Part shown: piece by piece, positions 1-3,813 of the stretch
Layout of the letters: each line of letters starts with the position of its first letter
How positions within the stretch are numbered: position 1 is the first letter of the stretch
DNA from: Candidatus Stahliibacteriota bacterium
Lineage (GTDB): Bacteria > Hydrothermota > Tepidihabitantia > SM23-42
Direction of reading: 5' to 3'
Length of the DNA: 6,619 nt
NCBI GenBank assembly: GCA_030613445.1
Contig: JAUWLY010000160.1
Span: 1 to 6,619, forward strand
The notes under the pieces: model-generated
Seen by the model: the letters and a program-made list of their open reading frames with translations, nothing else
Told to the model about the DNA's origin: nothing
Databases searched by the model: none
Position numbers and translations under genes: made by a program

Positions 1-38
1 GCTCGGGATGGAATTTTAATCGTTAATAGCGTTAGTTT

Positions 39-109
39 ATTTAGGCGTTTAGTATTTTGGATTTTAGGTGTTTGTATTTTCTCCGTTTCACCGTTACACC
101 CATGCTCCG
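39..109 (+). repeat. Composite intergenic repeat, copy 1
   Basis: This stretch shares three ordered blocks with 3659-3706. The first is a 14-nt identical block at 39-52, matching 3659-3672. The second is a 19-nt block at 71-89 that matches 3676-3694 at 17 of 19 positions. The third is an 11-nt block at 99-109 with one mismatch to 3696-3706. Copy 1 has about 15 nt more between the first two blocks, bounded by the direct repeat TTTAG (48-52 and 63-67), which fits a slippage deletion in copy 2. A 10-nt direct repeat CTCCGTTTCA lies at 81-90 and 105-114. Both copies are followed by C(G/T)CYYTA heptads. No coding potential is seen. The function is unknown. Confidence 0.65.
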
Positions 110-120
110 TTTCATATCCT

Positions 121-155
121 CGCCCTACGCCTTACTCTCTACTCCTTACGCTCTT
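121..155 (+). repeat. Heptanucleotide array C(G/T)CYYTA, 5 units
   Basis: Five consecutive 7-nt units are readable: CGCCCTA (121-127), CGCCTTA, CTCTCTA, CTCCTTA (142-148) and the degenerate CGCTCTT (149-155). The same family recurs at 3480-3535, 3781-3808 and, on the minus strand, inside the C25 peptidase gene at 3933-3960. It passes directly into the CTTGG-type array at 151-185. It resembles in style the short tandemly repeated heptanucleotides known from cyanobacteria, but the unit is different. Confidence 0.75.
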
Positions 156-185
156 GGTTCTTGGAGCTTGGCTCTTGGAACTTGC
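151..185 (-). repeat. Heptanucleotide array NNCTTGG, 5 units (inverse of CCAAGNN)
   Basis: The units are CTCTTGG (151-157), TTCTTGG, AGCTTGG, CTCTTGG (172-178) and the partial AACTTGC (179-185). Read on the minus strand these are CCAAGNN heptads, the family that forms the longer array at 3349-3425 on the plus strand. The two arrays are therefore inverted relative to each other and flank the two-gene helicase/aminotransferase unit. Confidence 0.75.
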
Positions 186-204
186 TTCGTGTCTTCAGAC
201 GAAG
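185..204 (+). other. Small hairpin with TTCA loop upstream of the promoter
   Basis: CTTC at 185-188 can pair with GAAG at 201-204, and GTC at 191-193 with GAC at 198-200, around a TTCA loop at 194-197. A two-base bulge (GT, 189-190) lies on the left arm. The loop is the same tetranucleotide seen in the left hairpins of the two REPIN-like elements downstream, but no GTAG foot is present. It ends 13 nt before the predicted -35 box. It could be a decayed solitary REP, a regulatory hairpin, or chance. Confidence 0.35.
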
Positions 205-217
205 TATGTGGGTTTGC

Positions 218-245
218 TTGACTTGTTAGGGTTTGTCCATATAAT
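218..245 (+). promoter_or_regulatory. Predicted sigma70-type promoter of the helicase gene
   Basis: A -35 hexamer TTGACT (218-223, five of six consensus bases) is followed by a 16-nt spacer and a perfect -10 hexamer TATAAT (240-245). The expected transcription start, 6-8 nt after the -10 box, is at about 251-253. The GTG start codon of the helicase gene is at 252, so the transcript would be leaderless or nearly so. No purine-rich Shine-Dalgarno sequence is seen upstream of that GTG, which agrees with this reading. The hexamers and spacing are seen in the sequence; use as a promoter is inferred. Confidence 0.65.
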
Positions 246-251
246 TGCACG

Positions 252-2192
252 GTGAATGATTTACTTATTGAATTGAACAAAGAACAGCAAAGAGCAGTCA
301 AGATAACAAAAGGTCCGATTCTTATCCTTGCCGGTGCAGGGAGTGGTAAAACAAGGGTTATTACCCATCGTATTGCACATCTGATTAAGAAAGGGTATGT
401 TGATCCTTGGGGTATATTAGCGATTACTTTCACCAATAAAGCCGCGGATGAGATGCGTACCCGTCTTTATAACCTGTTGAATAACCCCGGTAATATGTGG
501 ATCAAGACATTTCATTCAACCTGCGCAAGGATTTTGAGGGAAGTATTAGAACGTAAGAAATCAGTTAAAGATATTGCTGGCGTGTCCGGGAATTTCACGA
601 TCTATGACGAGTATGACCAGATAGTTTTGATTAAAGAATGTCTTAAGGATAGGAACATAGATCCTCAAGTGTTCTCTCCGTCTGCAGTAGCTGCTTATAT
701 CAATCGGATGAAACAAGACCTCCGGTCAATAGACGATATTGACAACGACCTTATGAAGACATTATATGAAGACTACGACAGCAAAATGTCCGACTACAAC
801 GCATTGGATTTTGGCGATTTGATTATGCGGGTGGTCAGGATATTCCAAAAAGACAAGCAGACGCTTATTCATTATCAGAAACGGTTCCAATATATCCTGG
901 TTGATGAATATCAGGATACTAACAACGCTCAATATGTGTTGACAAAACTCCTTGCTGAGAAGCATCGTAATCTGTGTGTTGTTGGTGATGATGATCAGTC
1001 GATCTATTCATGGCGTGGTGCTGAAATAAGGAATATCCTTGATTTTGAGAAGGATTTTCCGGATGCGGTGGTGATAAAACTCGAACAAAACTATCGTTCG
1101 ACAAAAACGATTCTTCAGGCTGCTTCAGCGGTTGTCATGAATAATGAACGCCGTAAGCCCAAGGTGCTCTGGTCAGATGAAGAGCAGGGCGAAAAGATTG
1201 AATTCAGTGCCTTGGATGATGCCTATGCAGAAGCAGCTTTTGTCGCTCGCAAAATCATTGAATCGAAGTTCCATGGTGTTAAGTTGGGGGAGATGGCGGT
1301 TTTTTACCGCATCAATTTTCAATCCCGGGTTTTTGAAGAGGCGTGCATAAGGTTCCAAATACCCTATGAAGTTGTTGGTGCATTGAAGTTCTACGACCGA
1401 GCAGAAATAAAAGATGTACTCGCTTATCTCAAAGTTATCGATAACCCGCAGGATGCAGTGAGTCTGTCCCGTATTATCAATGTGCCGGCGCGAAAGATAG
1501 GGCATATCACTTTGGAAAAACTGGTCACAAATGGCAAGCATACCGGGCTTTCTCTTTACAATGTATTGAAGCAAGTTGATCAGGTTGAAGGTATCGCTAA
1601 GAAAACCAAAGAACGTATTGGTCAGTTTAGCAATTTGATGGAGGGGTTTCGAAAGGATTGTTCGGTTATGAGTCTCCACGAATTTGTTCTTAAGGTTGTA
1701 AAGGATTCAGCTTATCTGGACAGCTTGGATCCAGAAAAAAGTGAAAAGGACTACACACGGCGCAAAAATGTCGAAGAGTTGGTAATTTCAATTAAAGATT
1801 ATTGTAAACAGAACCCCGACACGACGCTGCACGGGTATTTGGCAGACGTTTCACTACGCAGTCAGATCGATGAGTGGGAAGCCTCAGCACAGCGCGTTAG
1901 CCTGATGACTTTGCATAATGCTAAAGGGTTGGAGTTCGATACTGTTTTTATAACGGGTTTGGAAGATGGTTTGATCCCCCACTACAAATCAAAGTCTGAG
2001 TTGGACCAGTACGAAGAAGAGCGGCGCTTGTTGTATGTGGGCATCACGCGTGCCCGCAAAAAATTGTTCTTGACCAATGCCAGGCAGCGACCCACGTTGC
2101 GCGGTGGTTTAGTATACACAATGATTTCGCCATTTTTCCGTGAGATACCTATCGATGTCCTGGGATCAAGTCTTGAAATTCAAGATTGGTGA
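252..2192 (+). CDS. UvrD/PcrA/Rep-type SF1A DNA helicase (ATP-dependent, 3'-5')
   Basis: This 646-residue protein unwinds duplex DNA using ATP in repair, replication restart or removal of bound proteins, acting in the cytoplasm. The SF1A motifs are all present in order: Q motif LNKEQQRAV (8-16), Walker A GAGSGKT (28-34, Lys33), Ia AITFTNKAADEM (57-68), Ic TFHS (86-89), Walker B LVDEYQDT (216-223, Asp218/Glu219), III GDDDQSIYSWRGA (245-257), IV LEQNYRS (277-283), V TLHNAKGLEFD (553-563) and VI RRLLYVGITRAR (591-602, Arg600). The GTG start is chosen because the Q motif begins eight residues later; the next Met comes after Walker A. PcrA/UvrD proteins are usually 700-740 residues. This one stops soon after the SPFFREIP segment and lacks the C-terminal Tudor-like RNA polymerase-binding region, closer to Rep in length. 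UvrD, PcrA and Rep cannot be separated by eye, so no symbol is given. The promoter at 218-245 suggests leaderless translation. Confidence 0.96.
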   Translation: MNDLLIELNKEQQRAVKITKGPILILAGAGSGKTRVITHRIAHLIKKGYVDPWGILAITFTNKAADEMRTRLYNLLNNPGNMWIKTFHSTCARILREVLERKKSVKDIAGVSGNFTIYDEYDQIVLIKECLKDRNIDPQVFSPSAVAAYINRMKQDLRSIDDIDNDLMKTLYEDYDSKMSDYNALDFGDLIMRVVRIFQKDKQTLIHYQKRFQYILVDEYQDTNNAQYVLTKLLAEKHRNLCVVGDDDQSIYSWRGAEIRNILDFEKDFPDAVVIKLEQNYRSTKTILQAASAVVMNNERRKPKVLWSDEEQGEKIEFSALDDAYAEAAFVARKIIESKFHGVKLGEMAVFYRINFQSRVFEEACIRFQIPYEVVGALKFYDRAEIKDVLAYLKVIDNPQDAVSLSRIINVPARKIGHITLEKLVTNGKHTGLSLYNVLKQVDQVEGIAKKTKERIGQFSNLMEGFRKDCSVMSLHEFVLKVVKDSAYLDSLDPEKSEKDYTRRKNVEELVISIKDYCKQNPDTTLHGYLADVSLRSQIDEWEASAQRVSLMTLHNAKGLEFDTVFITGLEDGLIPHYKSKSELDQYEEERRLLYVGITRARKKLFLTNARQRPTLRGGLVYTMISPFFREIPIDVLGSSLEIQDW

Positions 2193-2193
2193 A

Positions 2194-2198
2194 AAGGA
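2194..2198 (+). promoter_or_regulatory. Shine-Dalgarno site of the aminotransferase-fold gene
   Basis: AAGGA at 2194-2198 lies 6 nt before the ATG at 2205, just after the TGA of the helicase gene (2190-2192). It supports the ATG start and translation from a shared mRNA. It contrasts with the helicase gene, which has no such site. Confidence 0.7.
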
Positions 2199-2204
2199 AA
2201 ATCA

Positions 2205-3344
2205 ATGAATTGCTCGAATTTTAAATTTCAAGACCTGACCCTCATCAAGGATCTCTTTCCGATAACCAAAGAATTGATATACTTTAATCACGCGGGTACA
2301 GGTCCTTTATCATTACCTGCCAAAAAAGCGATTGATGATTGCATGGCAGTATTTGCGGCGCGGGCCGAGTTCCAAGTGGATGACTACTTCGTAAAGGTGA
2401 AAAACTGGCGCGCCACTGTAGCGTCTTTAATAAATGCCGCGCCTGAAGAAATCACTTTTGTCCATAATACATCTGAGGCTTTGTATATTGCACTTGTCAA
2501 TATACCCTTAAATGACGGTGATGGGGTTTTGGTAATGGATGATGTTTTTCCAGCGATAAGGTATATTGTGCAGCATAACCTACCGTATGCGAACACTTTT
2601 TTTGCACCATTCTTAGGTCGGGATCCAATTGAGGTCATTAAAAACAACCTTGATAAAAACCTAAAAGTAGTGGTTCTTGAGCTCGCTCACTATCTTACTG
2701 GCGAGATGATAGCTCTCAAGCCACTCATTGAGTTCTGTAGGGAGAAGGATATCTATGTGGTCGTTGATGGTATACAGGGAATCGGTGCGATAAATTTTGA
2801 TGTCCAGGAAACCGACGTGGATTTTCTTGCCTGCGGTGCTGGAAAATGGCTTTTTGGACCGACTGGCGCAGGGTTCTTATACGTGAATAAAAGACATTTC
2901 AGGGTTTTAAAAGGGCTGCATGCTGGTTGGCTTGGTGCAGAGTGGAGCGGATTTAATGATTGTCAAATCAGCCCACCACTATACCCTGATGCCCGGAAGT
3001 TTGAACTGGGTTCAAGGAATATTATCGGCATCAGTGCATTGGTTGAGAATATCAATATTCTATTGAACTATGGGGTAAAGAATGTTCAAGAGAAGATTCT
3101 GAGTTTGAAAAATGAAATGCGTAAGAGATTTATTACAATGGACTACAAAATAGTAACGCCTTCTGAGCCGCCCCAATCTGGGATTCTGACCGTCCGACCG
3201 CCCCAAGATGCAAAGGCCATATTTGATCGATTGTACCGGGCCAAGATCATTGTTTCGCTGCGCAGCAATTGCCTGCGTTTTTCCCCACATTTTTACAATA
3301 CTGAAGAAGAAATAGAAGAAATATTTAAGATACTAAGTAATTGA
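2205..3344 (+). CDS. Class V aminotransferase-fold PLP-dependent enzyme (cysteine desulfurase/isopenicillin-N epimerase-like)
   Basis: This 379-residue cytoplasmic protein has the fold type I layout of the class V family. An N-terminal YFNHAGTGPLS (26-36) matches the family start, followed by NTSEA (88-92) for the PLP phosphate. VVDGIQGIG (186-194) carries Asp188 for the pyridine nitrogen and Gln191. GAGKWLFGPTGAGFLYV (211-227) carries Lys214, the expected Schiff-base lysine. SLRSNCLRFSPHFYNTEEEIEEI (351-373) is the typical C-terminal segment. The segment FP (115-116) replaces the His-containing stretch found in NifS/SufS. The long active-site loop with the catalytic Cys of SufS is absent; Cys356 lies in the conserved Arg/Ser strand and is not an obvious equivalent. 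It is therefore better called a class V enzyme of unknown substrate than a sulfur-mobilising desulfurase. It follows the helicase gene by 12 nt with a good ribosome-binding site, so co-transcription is likely, though no functional link is evident. Confidence 0.92.
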   Translation: MNCSNFKFQDLTLIKDLFPITKELIYFNHAGTGPLSLPAKKAIDDCMAVFAARAEFQVDDYFVKVKNWRATVASLINAAPEEITFVHNTSEALYIALVNIPLNDGDGVLVMDDVFPAIRYIVQHNLPYANTFFAPFLGRDPIEVIKNNLDKNLKVVVLELAHYLTGEMIALKPLIEFCREKDIYVVVDGIQGIGAINFDVQETDVDFLACGAGKWLFGPTGAGFLYVNKRHFRVLKGLHAGWLGAEWSGFNDCQISPPLYPDARKFELGSRNIIGISALVENINILLNYGVKNVQEKILSLKNEMRKRFITMDYKIVTPSEPPQSGILTVRPPQDAKAIFDRLYRAKIIVSLRSNCLRFSPHFYNTEEEIEEIFKILSN

Positions 3345-3348
3345 GAGA

Positions 3349-3425
3349 CCAAATTCCAAGAGCCAAGAACCAAGAACCAAGAACCAAGAGCCAAGTTCCG
3401 AGAACCAAGTTCCAAATTCCAAAAT
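3349..3425 (+). repeat. Heptanucleotide array CCAAGNN, 11 units
   Basis: Eleven contiguous 7-nt units run from 3349 to 3425. The last two bases vary (TT, AG, AA). Units at 3363-3383 are three exact CCAAGAA, the unit at 3398-3404 is CCGAGAA, and the last units drift to CCAAATT and CCAAAAT. It starts 4 nt after the stop codon of the aminotransferase-fold gene. The inverse family is at 151-185. There is no dyad or T-tract here that would suggest a terminator. Confidence 0.85.
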
Positions 3426-3479
3426 AACTTATCGAAGATCTCGAATGTAGATGAGAGAATTACTTAGTTACCTAATAAC

Positions 3480-3535
3480 TGCTTTACTCTTTACGCCCTA
3501 CGCCGTACGCCCTACGCTTTACTCCCTACTCTCTT
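3480..3535 (+). repeat. Heptanucleotide array C(G/T)CYYTA, 8 units
   Basis: The units in order are TGCTTTA (3480-3486), CTCTTTA, CGCCCTA (3494-3500), CGCCGTA, CGCCCTA (3508-3514), CGCTTTA, CTCCCTA (3522-3528) and the degenerate CTCTCTT (3529-3535). The same family is found at 121-155, 3781-3808 and inside the C25 gene. The 54 nt between the CCAAGNN array and this one (3426-3479) contain only a weak 5-bp hairpin, AGTTA at 3466-3470 with TAACT at 3476-3480. Confidence 0.8.
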
Positions 3536-3578
3536 TTCATCCGTTGTGTTCTTTATATAAATCTAACGTCGTATCTTT

Positions 3579-3627
3579 GGAGTAGAGCCTTCAGGCTCGT
3601 ATTGGACGGGCGTAAACGCCCTACTCC
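3579..3627 (+). repeat. REPIN-like double-hairpin element A
   Basis: An outer stem GGAGTA (3579-3584) pairs with TACTCC (3622-3627). Directly inside, GAGCC (3585-3589) pairs with GGCTC (3594-3598) around the loop TTCA. After a 9-nt spacer, GGGCG (3608-3612) pairs with CGCCC (3617-3621) around the loop TAAA and abuts the closing outer stem. GTAG (3582-3585) and CTAC (3621-3624) sit at the feet of the hairpins. GTAG is the tetranucleotide typical of REP sequences recognised by RAYT transposases, and two inverted REPs make a REPIN. No RAYT gene is in the window. No T-tract follows on either strand, so it is not a standard intrinsic terminator. Confidence 0.7.
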
Positions 3628-3658
3628 TGTTTATCCCTTTCGATCGTTTATCTGGTTC

Positions 3659-3706
3659 ATTTAGGCGTTTAGGTATTTGTATCTTCTCTGTTTCTCCCAT
3701 ACTCCG
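3659..3706 (+). repeat. Composite intergenic repeat, copy 2
   Basis: This is the second copy of the repeat at 39-109, in the same orientation and with the same block order; the 14-nt block at 3659-3672 is identical. It is shorter by about 15 nt between its first two blocks. In copy 1 the heptads start about 12 nt after the last shared block. Here 24 nt of other sequence and REPIN-like element B come first, which suggests that element B entered this copy later. Confidence 0.65.
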
Positions 3707-3730
3707 ATACTGCCTATTCGGTTCTTTTTG

Positions 3731-3779
3731 TGTAGTCGCCCGATTCATCGGGCATTGTCTGATAAATCAGACAACTACA
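3731..3779 (+). repeat. REPIN-like double-hairpin element B
   Basis: An outer stem TGTAGT (3731-3736) pairs with ACTACA (3774-3779). Inside, GCCCGA (3738-3743) pairs with TCGGGC (3748-3753) around loop TTCA (3744-3747). Then TTGTCTGA (3755-3762) pairs with TCAGACAA (3767-3774) around loop TAAA (3763-3766); its last base can also serve the outer stem. GTAG is at 3732-3735 and CTAC at 3775-3778. The order, loop sequences, feet and total length (49 nt) match element A, although the stem bases are unrelated. It lies 34 nt beyond the stop codon of the C25 gene and lacks a U-tract, so a mobile repeat is more likely than a terminator. Confidence 0.75.
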
Positions 3780-3780
3780 G

Positions 3781-3808
3781 GGTTCTACGCCTTACGCTCT
3801 ACTCTCTC
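3781..3808 (+). repeat. Short heptanucleotide array C(G/T)CYYTA at the 3' end of the C25 gene
   Basis: The units are GGTTCTA (3781-3787, degenerate), CGCCTTA (3788-3794), CGCTCTA (3795-3801) and CTCTCTC (3802-3808). The array ends 5 nt from the stop codon of the minus-strand C25 gene (3814-3816) and begins directly after REPIN-like element B. Confidence 0.65.
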
Positions 3809-3813
3809 TTCAT

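Noticed and set aside
146..436. Minus-strand open frame overlapping the helicase start and Walker A region
   Set aside because: It overlaps essential helicase motifs and extends into a heptanucleotide array; a shadow frame.
1173..1679. Minus-strand open frame of 168 codons opposite the helicase gene
   Set aside because: The plus strand here encodes conserved helicase sequence in a frame that is continuous with all motifs; the antisense frame has no family features.
2205..3344. SufS/NifS cysteine desulfurase
   Set aside because: The PLP lysine is present, but the catalytic cysteine loop and the His-containing stretch near residue 115 are not.
3349..3535. CRISPR array
   Set aside because: Repeat units are 7 nt and directly adjacent, without unique spacers, and no cas gene is nearby.
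3563..3748. Minus-strand open frame of 61 codons in the intergenic region
   Set aside because: It runs over REPIN-like element A, the composite repeat and half of element B, has no ribosome-binding site and no recognisable protein features.
3579..3779. Intrinsic terminators for the convergent genes
   Set aside because: The hairpins are strong, but neither strand has a U-tract following them, and their shared double-hairpin design fits a repeat family better.
3731..3779. tRNA-like cloverleaf
   Set aside because: The element has an outer stem with only two internal hairpins, is 49 nt long, and lacks anticodon arm, T-arm and CCA-end geometry.
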